Of a stretch of DNA of 64,000 nucleotides, positions 1 to 9,112 are shown piece by piece. Source of the stretch: Falsiruegeria mediterranea M17 (GTDB lineage Bacteria > Pseudomonadota > Alphaproteobacteria > Rhodobacterales > Rhodobacteraceae); assembly GCF_900302455.1 (NCBI RefSeq), contig NZ_ONZG01000006.1, positions 124,001 through 188,000 of the forward strand, given 5' to 3'. The notes beneath the pieces are model-generated. The model was given only the letters and a program-made list of their open reading frames with translations. It did no database searches and had not been told where the DNA came from. The translations under genes and the position numbers were made by a program. Every line of letters starts with the position of its first letter. The first letter of the stretch is position 1.

Positions 1-1
1 A

Positions 2-64
2 TCACCGCTGTGGCACGAGAGTGAGAGGTGGAATTTTGAAGACGTGGTTGGGGATGTGAACTAG
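2..64 (+). CDS. possible 3' end of an upstream gene (partial)
   Basis: An open frame enters from the left edge and ends at a TAG at 62-64, giving about 20 residues (SPLWHESERWNFEDV and five more). It stops just before the adenylate cyclase gene on the same strand, which would suit an upstream operon partner. The fragment is too short to assign to a family and could be chance. Confidence 0.3.
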   Translation, partial: SPLWHESERWNFEDVVGDVN

Positions 65-75
65 GATTGGCGGCA

Positions 76-1788
76 ATGAGATTCCCTTTGCGCCTTAAAT
101 TCTTTGTGTTTGCTGTTTTGCTTGCCGTCGGTCCCCTGGCCTTGGTCGGTCAGAATCTGACACGGCTCTCGCGGGATGAGCTCAAAAGCGCTGCCAACGA
201 AGATCTGACCACCGTGGCCGCGCAGTTGCGCACCGCGTTTGACAACACGTTCGAAGGGCGCTGGCTAACGCCGCTGATGGTCATTCGCAACGCAGTGGAC
301 AGCAACGAATTGGGGGTGCCGCAGAAAGTGTCCCTGCTGACATTGGGGTTGGAGGAGTTGCCCCAGGTCGTCGCTTTGCAACTGTCCGTCGAAGGTTCGG
401 ACCTGCCCATTTTAGTCGCGAACGAGGGGTTTGCCGGTAAACTCGCACAGGCCGGGTTGGACCCGGTCGGGACCCTTGCGACCTCTCCCGATCTGATCCG
501 TGCGTTTGCAGGCACGGGCCAGTTTGGCCGCCCGGTTGTGAACCGAGTGCCCGAGACCGGCGATTGGCTGGCAACTCTGGCGCTGCCGCTGACGACGCAG
601 ATCGCAGGGCGACAGGTGACGATGGCAGCGAAGATCGAGCTGTCGATCCTGGGGGATATGGTGCGCCGCCACCCCTTTGCGCAGCGCGGCGAGATTTCCA
701 TCGTCGATCAGGCTGGGCGGCGGGTGCTGGGTGACAATCCGGAACTTTTGATCCAGCGCCAAATCGTGGCCTCGACCATGCCGTTGATCGTGGCGGGTGC
801 GCGGGCCGATGCGCTGGAACCCTATGTGCGCCCCGACGGCATGGCGATGCTCGGGGCCTATGCCTTTCCCGACTGGTTCCAATGGGCGGTGATCACCGAG
901 TTGAGCGAAGACAACGCTTATGCGGTGGTCAATGCTATTACGCGACAGATCCTGATCGTTGGCCTGATCGGCTTTGCCATTGCCGCCGTGGGGGCCTTGA
1001 TCTTTGCCCGTCAGCTGACCCGGCCGATTCTGGCGATCGGGTCGGTGGCGGAAAAGGTGGGCGAGGGGGATTTTGCGGCGCGTGTCGAAAACGTCCGGGC
1101 ACGGGATGAGATCGGCGATCTGGCGCGCCGGATCAACCAGATGATCAGCCACCTGGGCGAGCGGATGGAACTGATGAAATTTGTCTCGCATGGCACCATG
1201 TCCGCGATCCAGAAGGCCGAGACAGAGGGGATGGAGCGCGGGGGCGAACGCCGCAAGATCTCTGTCATCTTTACGGATATCCGCGGCTATACGGAGTTTT
1301 CGGAACGGGTGCCGCCCGAAGTTGTGATCGAAGTGTTGAACCAATATTTCGATGTGCAGGCCGACATCGTGACCGAGTATGGTGGCGATGTGGACAAGTT
1401 CATTGGCGATGCACTTGTTGCGGTTTTCGAGGGCGAAGACATGGAATTGCGCGCAGTGGAGTGTGCGGTGGGGATCACGCAGGCCATGGCGCGGTTGCTC
1501 GAGCAGCATCCCGAACATAACCTGCATGTGGGCATAGGCGTGGCCTCGGGCGAGGTGGTGATGGGGGCCATGGGGGCACGGGACCGGATGGATTTTACCG
1601 TGCTTGGATCGACCGTGAACCTGTCCGCCCGGCTCTGTTCCAAGGCCGAGCCGGACCAGGTGCTGATAGATCAGGCCACCCGCGATGCAGCATTGGATCG
1701 AAACGGAGTGACCTTTGAGGCCCTCGATCCGATCCCGCTCAAGGGGTACGCAGACCCGGTGCCTGCCTTCTCTGCCAAACGCGCTTAA
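76..1788 (+). CDS. membrane-bound class III adenylate cyclase with HAMP domain
   Basis: Predicted to convert ATP to cAMP at the inner membrane in response to an extracytoplasmic signal. The product (570 aa) has an N-terminal membrane segment (about 6-25), a periplasmic sensor-like region (to about 285), a second membrane segment (291-311), a HAMP linker (312-364) and a class III cyclase domain (about 394-540). Metal-binding aspartates D401 (FTDI) and D445 (GDALVAVF), the purine-contacting K441, and the transition-state residues N515 and R519 (VNLSAR) are all present, so it should be active. The ATG at 76 is preferred because AGGA at 63-66 sits 9 nt upstream; an in-frame TTG at 67 would add three residues. 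A dispersed repeat follows the stop. A second cyclase lies at 51681-53198. The ligand is unknown. Confidence 0.9.
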   Translation: MRFPLRLKFFVFAVLLAVGPLALVGQNLTRLSRDELKSAANEDLTTVAAQLRTAFDNTFEGRWLTPLMVIRNAVDSNELGVPQKVSLLTLGLEELPQVVALQLSVEGSDLPILVANEGFAGKLAQAGLDPVGTLATSPDLIRAFAGTGQFGRPVVNRVPETGDWLATLALPLTTQIAGRQVTMAAKIELSILGDMVRRHPFAQRGEISIVDQAGRRVLGDNPELLIQRQIVASTMPLIVAGARADALEPYVRPDGMAMLGAYAFPDWFQWAVITELSEDNAYAVVNAITRQILIVGLIGFAIAAVGALIFARQLTRPILAIGSVAEKVGEGDFAARVENVRARDEIGDLARRINQMISHLGERMELMKFVSHGTMSAIQKAETEGMERGGERRKISVIFTDIRGYTEFSERVPPEVVIEVLNQYFDVQADIVTEYGGDVDKFIGDALVAVFEGEDMELRAVECAVGITQAMARLLEQHPEHNLHVGIGVASGEVVMGAMGARDRMDFTVLGSTVNLSARLCSKAEPDQVLIDQATRDAALDRNGVTFEALDPIPLKGYADPVPAFSAKRA

Positions 1789-1808
1789 ATGGGCTGTAAC
1801 TCGGGGGG

Positions 1809-2017
1809 CTCCCGCGCCCGGGCTATCCCGACTGCGTCGGCACCGCCAACGGTCTTGGGCCGAGCGCCGGGCAAAGCCCGGCGCGGTTCCGGCCAGGGGC
1901 ACTCTCCCGTCTGAAATGGCTTAAGTCGGTTGCGGCCAGACGCAGCCGCCGAGCGCAGCGAGGCCCGGCCCAACGGGAGGAGATGCCCCGATAGGGGGCA
2001 TCGACGACGGGCGGGAG
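1809..2017 (-). repeat. dispersed intergenic repeat, copy A (inverted)
   Basis: First of five related elements in the window. Read on the minus strand it begins CTCCCGCCCGTCGTCGATG and ends CGGGCGCGGGAG, so the ends are imperfect inverted repeats. Inside are the conserved blocks CTCCCGTTGGGCCGGGCCTC and CGCTCGGCCCAAG, which can pair into a long stem, and a small hairpin CGACTGCGTCGG. It fills the gap between the convergent cyclase and DUF3307 genes, starting 20 nt after the cyclase stop. It is the only copy in inverted orientation. Confidence 0.85.
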
Positions 2018-2060
2018 TGCCCCCGGATGATTTGGTACGGCAGTTCTCACGGATCAGAGG

Positions 2061-2456
2061 TCAGGCGGCGTAGTTTATCCAAGCCCAGGTCATCGCCACA
2101 TAGGTCAGGTTGTGCAGGCATTGATCCAGTCCCACCGCACGCCAGAACGCGCCTTGTGAGGGGTTCAGTGCCTTTTTCTCGGAATAGCTGGCCTTGCCAA
2201 AGTCGATATTGAAATGAACGATCCACTCCAACGTCACAAGCACTGCAATGAAGGCAAGCGGTGCGCCCATGATCAGAAACACGATGATCGAGCCAACGAC
2301 ATGCACGCCTGCATGCATCGCTCGCCCCATGTGCCAGTACTGGCAACGCCCAGACAACATCTTTGGCGTCTGCAGATAGAAATCCGCAAACATATGCTTG
2401 ACCATCAGCAAGCTAAACAACAACAGCACAGAGCTGACCAGTTCAGGCAAAGCCAT
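2061..2456 (-). CDS. DUF3307-family small membrane protein
   Basis: A 131-aa protein with three to four hydrophobic segments (about 5-25, 50-90, 112-128). It has the DUF3307 pattern: an early acidic-aromatic motif (FADFYLQTPKM), then H-x5-H, an EWIVHFNIDFGK motif, and near the C-terminus a Gly-Leu-Asp-Gln and His-x2-Thr-Tyr motif. The family is found in the bacterial inner membrane and has no established function. It converges with the adenylate cyclase gene and is divergent from the large ABC-like gene at 2625, with which it may share a promoter region (2457-2624). The family call rests on motif memory only. Confidence 0.7.
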   Translation of the reverse strand: MALPELVSSVLLLFSLLMVKHMFADFYLQTPKMLSGRCQYWHMGRAMHAGVHVVGSIIVFLIMGAPLAFIAVLVTLEWIVHFNIDFGKASYSEKKALNPSQGAFWRAVGLDQCLHNLTYVAMTWAWINYAA

Positions 2457-2624
2457 CCTCCCGAGTTTTGCCGAGAATCAGCTTAAGCGCATATTGAGCC
2501 CCCTGCAAATGAACTGGTTCACAGACGGGGCAAACAAATCGTTCGTAAATCCATTTGCCTGCAAACCGTGACGCAGAGTAGGTTTGATCCATATTGACGA
2601 GTTTCGCCCGTCTGGCATACGGCC

Positions 2625-5600
2625 GTGCAGCAATTCAGGAACAGTCCCATAGAACGTTCGATTTTTAGCTTTATCTGGAAGTATTCCAAACGCGACCAGC
2701 TAACCCTGCTGGCGGTGACGACAACCCTCTTCCCGTTGCTCTATCTGACACTGGAATTGCCCAAGCGGATCATCAATGACGCCATCGGTGCGGCAAGCTC
2801 CACGATTGATGTCTGGGGTTACACCTTTGATCAGGTCACCTTCCTGGGCATCCTGTGTATCGCCTTCCTGTTGTCGGTACTGGCGCACGGACTGATGAAG
2901 ATGCGCATCAACACCATGAAGGGCGTGCTCAGCGAACGGATGTTGCGCCGCTTCCGCTATCAGCTGATCGCCCGGATCATGCGCTTCCCGCAGCCGTATT
3001 TTGAACGCGTCAGCCAGGGCGAAATGGTGTCCATGGTCACCGCTGAAAGCGAACCGATGGGCGGCCTGATGGGCGACGCTATCAGCCAGCCTGTGCTGCA
3101 AGCGGGGCAGATGATCACGATCCTGTCGTTTCTGTTCCTGCAAAGTTTCTGGTTCGGATTGGCGGCCGTCGCCTTGATCCCCTTGCAAGCCTGGCTGATC
3201 CCCAAGCTACAAAAGCAGATCAACCTGCTGAACAAGAAACGCATCCAAGAGGTGCGCGTGCTGGCTGCTCAGATCGGCGAAAGCGCGGTGGGTGCCTCGA
3301 CGCTCAGGGCCAATGGCGGCTGGCGCTATCGTCGGGCGGCGATCACGGATCAGTTGGGGCGGCTGTTCGACATCCGTTTCGAGATCTACCAGAAGAAGTT
3401 CTTCATGAAGTTCCTCAACAACTTCATCTCGCAGCTGACCCCGTTTTTCTTCTTTTCAATCGGTGGCTATCTGGTGCTGCAAGGTGCGGTTTCTCTGGGC
3501 GCTCTGGTTGCCGCGCTGGCGGCCTACAAGGACCTCAGCAGCCCATGGAAGGAATTGCTGACCTACTACAATCAGACCCAGGACATGTCGATCCGATGGG
3601 AGGTGATCCTGGACCGCTTTGCTCCGCCCGGCATGGTGGATGAAAGCCTGTTTGAGGGAGAGCCGGAAAGCCGCCCCAAACTGGACGGAGACATCGAACT
3701 GGATCATGTCTCGGTCCGGGATGCGGATGGCAACCTTGTGTTGGACGATCTGACGGCAACTTTGCCCGGTGGTGGCACGATCGGTATTGCCGCCCCAAGC
3801 GAAGAGGACCGACGCGCCTTGGCCGAATTGCTCACGCGCGAGATCATGCCGGCAAATGGCTCGGTGCGGATCGCCGACAACAGCCTGTCCGAGTTGCATC
3901 AGGCAGTGATTGCGGCGCGGATCGGCCATGCCACCTCGCGTCCCGTCATGTTCCAGGGCAGCATTGGGGACAACGTCATGATGCCGATGCGGCACCAGCC
4001 GCAGAGTGACGGCACAGACGGCAAGGCCCATCGCGAGGCGGTTCGGGCGGGCAACAGCGATGACCCCTTTGATGCAGATTGGCTGGACCCGCAGCTTGCA
4101 GGGCTGGAGGACGAGGCTGCCCTGCGTGCCTGGTGGTTGCGTCTGGTCGAGGGGATGGGCTCGGGTGCTGCTCTGTTCCGGCGTGGCGCCGAACAGAAGT
4201 TCGACGCCGCCGATCACCCCGAACTGGCTGAACGGCTGATCGAACTGCGTCCCGTCGTGCAACAAGCGATGCAGGACGCTGGGCTTCAGGCACAGGCCTA
4301 TCTCTTTGACCCTGATGCCTACAACCCGGCGCTGCCGGTGGCAGAAAACCTGCTTTTTGCCACGCCAAGGGTAGCCTTTTCGCAAGATATGATCGCCTCG
4401 CAAAGTGAATTCCTTGCGCTGCTGCGTTCTCTGCATGTGGATGAAACCTTGGTCCGGCTGACCCAGGACGTGATCGACATGTTGCGCCAGATCTTTGGTC
4501 TGGACGGCACCGATCATCCGCTGTTCCGCAAACTGGGGCTAGAGGTCAAGACTTATGAAACCGCCGTCGAGCTGGTCGAAAAGACCCGCACCGATGGCGC
4601 AGCGGCACTGGATGATACCGAGCTTGCAAACCTGCTGGCCGTGCCCTTCCGCATCTCGGCCGATCAGATCGGACCCGCGTTTTCAGACGAGCTCAAGGCG
4701 CGGATTCTGGAAATCCGGTGCGGGCATTCGGCAGAACTGTTGCAGTCTTTGGATGGTGTGTTCACGCCGCTGTCGCTGGACAGCTACGCACCGGGCCTGA
4801 CAGTTCTGGAAAACGCTCTGTTCGGTAAAGTGAGCGAAGTAGGCGGCGCCAAATCGGACGAGTTGCGCAAGCTGATCGCGGATACCTTGGCCCAGCACGG
4901 CGCACAGGCGCAGGTGATCGAGTTGATCTATGACGTGCCAGTTGCCTTGGGGGGCACCAACCTGCCAGCCGTCTTTGCCGAGCCGTTGGCCTTTACCCGT
5001 GCCACGATCAAGAAGCCGGATGTGCTGATCCTGGACAAGGCGCTGGACAGTTATGACATGGACACGCAAGTCGCCGTTTACAGGAACCTGCGGGCCTTGT
5101 TGCCGGATACGACGGTGATCTATCTGAACGATCAATTCCAGTCGCCGGGTGTTTTTGACGTTTTCCTGGAGATCCAACAGGGCCGGATCGTCAGTGAAGA
5201 GGCCCAGACCGAGGCCGAAGAGGACAGTGTCGCCTCGGCCGATCTGGCGCGCAAACTGCGGGCCTTGGAGCAGACGCCGTTGTTCTCTGGTCTCGATCGC
5301 CGACAGCTGCGGCTGCTGGCCTTTGGTGCCCGCTGGTATGATGCAAAGGCGGGCGAGGTGGTGTTCCTGAAAGATGATGAGCCCACCGATGGTGCCTATA
5401 TGATGATCGACGGCGAGGCGGGGCTTTACCTGCCGCAGGACGAGGCCGAGGATCAACTGATCGCCAAAGTGGGTGCGGGTACCCTGGTGGGTGAGTTGGG
5501 CTTGATCCGCAAGGTTCCGCGCGCGCTGTCGATGGTGGCCGAAACCGACATCACCTGCCTGCGCATTGGGGAAGAAGAATTCCTGGCTGTGGTCGAAAAC

Positions 5601-5657
5601 GACGCGGCGACGGCGTTCAAGCTGTTGCAGGTGGTTGCTGGCTACGTTTCGAACTGA
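2625..5657 (+). CDS. ABC-exporter-like protein with degenerate ATPase and C-terminal cyclic-nucleotide-binding domain
   Basis: A 1010-aa protein. Residues 25-320 form a type I ABC exporter membrane domain with about six helices. The nucleotide-binding region is broken up. The Walker A position (382-395) reads GGGTIGIAAPSEED with no GKS/T. A Q-loop-like VMFQGSIGDN is at 442-451. About 320 residues of extra sequence follow, before LGGTN (775-779, in place of LSGGQ), a Walker B DVLILDKALD with Lys805 in place of the catalytic Glu, and YLNDQ (N835) where the H-loop His should be. Residues 875-1000 form a cNMP-binding domain that keeps the Gly-Glu (956-957) and Arg966 of the phosphate-binding cassette. 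It probably cannot hydrolyse ATP at a normal site and may sense cAMP. The GTG at 2625 is the only early start codon after an in-frame TGA at 2595; no clear ribosome binding site is seen. Confidence 0.8.
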   Translation: MQQFRNSPIERSIFSFIWKYSKRDQLTLLAVTTTLFPLLYLTLELPKRIINDAIGAASSTIDVWGYTFDQVTFLGILCIAFLLSVLAHGLMKMRINTMKGVLSERMLRRFRYQLIARIMRFPQPYFERVSQGEMVSMVTAESEPMGGLMGDAISQPVLQAGQMITILSFLFLQSFWFGLAAVALIPLQAWLIPKLQKQINLLNKKRIQEVRVLAAQIGESAVGASTLRANGGWRYRRAAITDQLGRLFDIRFEIYQKKFFMKFLNNFISQLTPFFFFSIGGYLVLQGAVSLGALVAALAAYKDLSSPWKELLTYYNQTQDMSIRWEVILDRFAPPGMVDESLFEGEPESRPKLDGDIELDHVSVRDADGNLVLDDLTATLPGGGTIGIAAPSEEDRRALAELLTREIMPANGSVRIADNSLSELHQAVIAARIGHATSRPVMFQGSIGDNVMMPMRHQPQSDGTDGKAHREAVRAGNSDDPFDADWLDPQLAGLEDEAALRAWWLRLVEGMGSGAALFRRGAEQKFDAADHPELAERLIELRPVVQQAMQDAGLQAQAYLFDPDAYNPALPVAENLLFATPRVAFSQDMIASQSEFLALLRSLHVDETLVRLTQDVIDMLRQIFGLDGTDHPLFRKLGLEVKTYETAVELVEKTRTDGAAALDDTELANLLAVPFRISADQIGPAFSDELKARILEIRCGHSAELLQSLDGVFTPLSLDSYAPGLTVLENALFGKVSEVGGAKSDELRKLIADTLAQHGAQAQVIELIYDVPVALGGTNLPAVFAEPLAFTRATIKKPDVLILDKALDSYDMDTQVAVYRNLRALLPDTTVIYLNDQFQSPGVFDVFLEIQQGRIVSEEAQTEAEEDSVASADLARKLRALEQTPLFSGLDRRQLRLLAFGARWYDAKAGEVVFLKDDEPTDGAYMMIDGEAGLYLPQDEAEDQLIAKVGAGTLVGELGLIRKVPRALSMVAETDITCLRIGEEEFLAVVENDAATAFKLLQVVAGYVSN

Positions 5658-5818
5658 TGACTTGCGGTTGGGCCCGGTGTGGCTAGTTCAAGGATGCCGA
5701 TTGGGCGGCACCCGGGTCCGCGGACAGCTGTATCAGCGCCCATAGAATGACGACGCAATGCGCGGTTTTTTCTCTCCTCCGAGGAGCGGGCCAACGGAGA
5801 TACGAGTGAGGAAACCCA

Positions 5819-7254
5819 ATTAACACTCTCATCAATCCCCCGGCGTTGGACCACTTGCGTAGGCAGGCCAAGACCCTCAAGAAGTCTTTTGCCAAGGGCG
5901 AGGCTGACGCCAAAACCCGCGTGGCGCAGTTTCTGCCCGAAACCCAGGCATTGACCCACAGTGCCGCACTGCATGTGATCGCCCGCGAGGCGGGGCACGA
6001 AAGCTGGCCCAAGCTCAAATTCCAAACAGAGGCTCAGCAGATGGACCGCGCCGCCAAGGCCGAGCAACTGAAACAGGCCCTGTTTCAGGGCGGTCACTGG
6101 CGGGTAGAGCATCTGCTGGCCGAGACACCGGATCTGGCAGATGATCACTTTGGATTGCTCTGTGCGCTATACCGTGTGGATGCAGTGCGCAAATGGCTGC
6201 AACGCGATAGAGATGTGGTGCGGCGGGGGCGGATGTGAACGATGGCTATCCGTCTGAACCCGGCAGCCCGCACATGCTGTCGGCACTTTATGGGGCCATT
6301 GGGCACGCCAATAACATGACGCTCGGGCAATGGTTGCTCGATCATGGAGCCGACCCCAACGACAATGAATCGCTTTATCACGCAACCGAACTGGGACATC
6401 TGGATGGGTTGCGGATGTTGCTGACAGCGGGCGCGGATCCCAAGGGCACCAACGCATTGCTGCGAGCGCTGGATTTCAACAACCGGGATATGGTTGCGCT
6501 GCTTCTGGAAAACGGAGCGGACGCGGATGAGTTCGACGCCACGCCTGTGGGCGGTGAGGAACCTTGGGTGATGCCGTCGCTACATCAGGCCGCGCGTCGG
6601 ATGGTGGATGGCGATATCGTACGGTTGCTGCTGAGTAATGGGGCTGATTCGGGGTGAGTCTATGGGGGCTGCACGGCCTACGGGTTCGCGCGCGTTTTCG
6701 GCAATGTGGCATTGGTACGAGCCATCGAAGACACCGGAAATACCCCGACTTTCTCCAAGGCTGAACAGCTGCTAGCAAGCGCTGCTGAGGGGGATGTGCC
6801 CCTCGGCGCGCATCTGCAAACGGAGGATCTACCGCGTGAATACAAAACACTGATCCGTTCGATCCTGCATCTGCCGGGGCGCTTGGATCACGTCAAACGG
6901 TTGGTGGCCCTGGGTCTTGATCCCGAAGAACCAGATCGCGAGGGGCTGACCACCTTGCATGTTGCGGGGTGGGAGGGGCTGCCCGAGATGATGGGGTATC
7001 TGCTCTCGCTGGAGCCGGGCCTGAACCATCTCAACGGCTACGGCGGCAACATCATCACGACGATCCTGCACGGGGCCAAGCATTGCCTGGCGCGCAGTGA
7101 ACGCGACCACGCGGGCTGCTTGCAGAGGGTGCTGAACCTTGGGTTGCCGCTGGGGCGCCATGTGTTGGAATTCACACAGAACGAGGCTGTGATGCGGGTC
7201 ATGCTAGCCTGGGTCGATGCACACCCGGATCGCCTGTTGGACAGAAATTCCTGA
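5819..7254 (+). pseudogene. ankyrin-repeat protein gene, disrupted
   Basis: Three consecutive open segments read as one ankyrin-repeat protein of about 475 aa. Segment one runs to a TGA at 6236-6238. The homologous reading continues one frame lower, giving AAGADVNDGYPSEPG across 6220-6260, so about one base has been lost near the G run at 6225-6229. The second segment is cut by an in-frame TGA at 6655-6657, after which the same frame continues VYGGCTAYGFARVFGNVALVRA. The expected start is also altered: GAGGA at 5808-5812 lies 6 nt before ATT (5819) followed by AACACTCTCATC, where an ATG would fit. Repeat units with GAD-x-ND and LLLENGADAD motifs are clear. Three independent lesions argue for decay; a sequencing error could explain at most one or two. 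Confidence 0.75.
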
Positions 7255-7265
7255 CACTCGAAGCG

Positions 7266-7452
7266 CTCCCGCCCGTCGTCGATGTCCCTTGCGGGACACC
7301 TCCTCCCGTTGGGCCGGGCCTCGCTGCGCTCGGTGGTTGGCGCTTGTGTAGAAACATGTACCCCAAGCGGGACCGCGCCGAGCGAGAAGCGAGGCGCCCG
7401 GCCCAAGGCCGTTGGCGGGGCTGACGCAGTCAGGTCTGCTCGGGCGCGGGAG
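7266..7452 (+). repeat. dispersed intergenic repeat, copy B
   Basis: 187 bp from CTCCCGCCCGTCGTCGATGT to CGGGCGCGGGAG. It contains CTCCCGTTGGGCCGGGCCTC and the partner block GCGAGGCGCCCGGCCCAAGG, separated by a copy-specific spacer. It sits 11 nt after the ankyrin pseudogene stop and 28 nt before the convergent ArsR-type gene. Confidence 0.9.
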
Positions 7453-7480
7453 TGCCCCCGTCTTTTGATGCCGAGGTAGA

Positions 7481-7816
7481 TTAGTTATCTTGGGCGCAGA
7501 ACAAGCTGTGCAGCAGTCCGATGACCTGCTCGGTTTTGTGATCGAGCAGCGAGTAGTAGATCGTCTTGCCATCGCGACGTGTTGTCACCAGCCCCTCATC
7601 CCGAAGGCGAGCCAGCATCTGGCTGACAGCCGCCTGCCGCATCTGCAACAGCTCTTCCAACTCGCCCACCGACCGCTCGCCCGTGCCCAGGTGGCACAGG
7701 ATCATCAGTCGCCCTTCATGTGCCAAGGTCTTGAGGTAGGCCGCCGCCTGGCTGGCGCTGGCGGCCATGCTGTCGGGCGTGTCGGGCGAAAGAGGGGAAG
7801 AGGGCTGAAGTGTCAC
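7481..7816 (-). CDS. ArsR-family repressor of the sulfane-sulfur-sensing SqrR/BigR type
   Basis: A winged-helix ArsR/SmtB dimer that should bind DNA near its own or nearby genes. It has two cysteines: C41 in the motif RLMILCHLGTGE and C107 in LLHSLFCAQ. This pair and its 66-residue spacing match SqrR/BigR repressors, where the two cysteines form a polysulfide bridge on exposure to reactive sulfur and release DNA. The recognition helix is RQAAVSQMLARLRDEGLV. The GTG at 7814-7816 is chosen because AGGA lies about 10 nt upstream and the numbering then coincides with SqrR (C41/C107); a TTG at 7834 would add six residues. No sulfide:quinone reductase, persulfide dioxygenase or metal pump gene lies next to it, so its target is unclear. 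The enolase-family gene is 57 nt upstream on the same strand. Confidence 0.8.
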   Translation of the reverse strand: MTLQPSSPLSPDTPDSMAASASQAAAYLKTLAHEGRLMILCHLGTGERSVGELEELLQMRQAAVSQMLARLRDEGLVTTRRDGKTIYYSLLDHKTEQVIGLLHSLFCAQDN

Positions 7817-7873
7817 TGTTACGGGGTCCTGCAAAAATCGTGACCGTATAATGCCCCAGCCGCTGACCCAATG

Positions 7874-9106
7874 TCACCCCTCCTTGGCAGGTGCACCCCC
7901 CTGAAACGCATTGCCGCCTTTGTAGTTGCAGGGCTCCTCTTGCATCTGCAGGTGCAGACCGTCGTCCGTGTAAGGGTGCGTGCGGGCCAGATCCTCATCC
8001 ACGTCGATGCCCAATCCGGGCGTGTCGGGCGGCGTGATGAAACCATCCTCGACCCGGATCGTGCCCTTGATCAGCGCGTCATGGAAGGGCGTTTCGATGC
8101 TTTCGGCCAGCAGGATGTTTGGGATTGAGGCGGCCAGATGGATGTTTGCGGCCCATTCCACCGGGCCTGCGTACAGATGCGGGGCCATCTGGGCGTTGAA
8201 TACTTCGGCGATTGCAGCAACCTTCTTCATCTCCCAGATGCCTCCGGCGCGACCAAGGGCGGGTTGCAGGATCTCTGCCGCACCGGTGCGCAAGACAGCT
8301 GCAAACTCGGCTTTCGTGGTCATCCGTTCTCCGGTCGCAACCGGGATGCGCACGTTGCGGGCCACGCGGGCCATGTCTTCGATGTTGTCGGGTGGTGTGG
8401 GCTCTTCGAACCAGAGCGGGGAATATGGCTCCAGTGCCTGCCCCAAACGGATCGCGCCCGCGGTGTTGAACTGCCCATGGGTGCCAAAGAGCAGATCGGC
8501 CTTGTCGCCGACCGCCTCTCGGATGGCTTTGCAGAATGCCACCGACAACGAAATGTCGGTCATCGCAGGCATATGCCCACCACGCATCGTGTAGGGGCCA
8601 GCCGGATCGAATTTGATCGCGGTATAGCCCCGGCGCACCATTTCGGCTGCACTCTCACCGGCGAGTTCAGGCGAGGTCCAGAAGTCGTTCAGATCGTGGT
8701 GCGGCAGCGGGTAGAGGTAGGTATAGGCCCGAATGCGGTCGTTCATCCGCCCACCCAGAAGCGCATGCACGGGTCGGTCGCGATCCTTGCCCAGGATGTC
8801 CCAACAGGCGATCTCGAGCCCTGAAAACGCCCCCATGACGGTCAGGTCGGGGCGTTGGGTAAACCCGCTGGAATAGGCGCGACGGAACATCAATTCGATG
8901 TTTTCAGGGTTTTCACCGGCCATATGCCGGTCGAATACATCGCGGATCACTGGCTTCATTGCCTCGGGTCCTACGGACGAGGCATAGCATTCGCCCCAAC
9001 CGGTGATGCCTGTGTCTGTGGTCAACTTGACCAGTATCCAATAGCGCCCGCCCCAACCCGGCGCAGGCGGAGCGGTGATAATGATGTCTAGGTCTTGCAG
9101 CTTCAT
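7874..9106 (-). CDS. mandelate racemase/muconate lactonizing enzyme family protein (probable sugar-acid dehydratase)
   Basis: 410 aa with the enolase-superfamily layout: an N-terminal capping domain (1-125) and a TIM barrel. Visible barrel motifs are KFD (in YTAIKFDPAGPY), GTHGQF at the usual third-strand position, WFEEPTPPDN with metal-ligand glutamates, ATGERM with the next glutamate, and APHLYAGPVEW with the catalytic His. This pattern fits acid-sugar dehydratases rather than muconate cycloisomerases. The substrate cannot be read from sequence. The next upstream gene (9113-9478) ends 6 nt before its start on the same strand, so the two are probably co-transcribed. Confidence 0.8.
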   Translation of the reverse strand: MKLQDLDIIITAPPAPGWGGRYWILVKLTTDTGITGWGECYASSVGPEAMKPVIRDVFDRHMAGENPENIELMFRRAYSSGFTQRPDLTVMGAFSGLEIACWDILGKDRDRPVHALLGGRMNDRIRAYTYLYPLPHHDLNDFWTSPELAGESAAEMVRRGYTAIKFDPAGPYTMRGGHMPAMTDISLSVAFCKAIREAVGDKADLLFGTHGQFNTAGAIRLGQALEPYSPLWFEEPTPPDNIEDMARVARNVRIPVATGERMTTKAEFAAVLRTGAAEILQPALGRAGGIWEMKKVAAIAEVFNAQMAPHLYAGPVEWAANIHLAASIPNILLAESIETPFHDALIKGTIRVEDGFITPPDTPGLGIDVDEDLARTHPYTDDGLHLQMQEEPCNYKGGNAFQGGAPAKEG

Positions 9107-9112
9107 GGGGTG

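Noticed and set aside
412-1902. Minus-strand open frame of 496 codons opposite the first adenylate cyclase
   Set aside because: The cyclase frame has complete catalytic motifs; the antisense frame has none and runs into the dispersed repeat.
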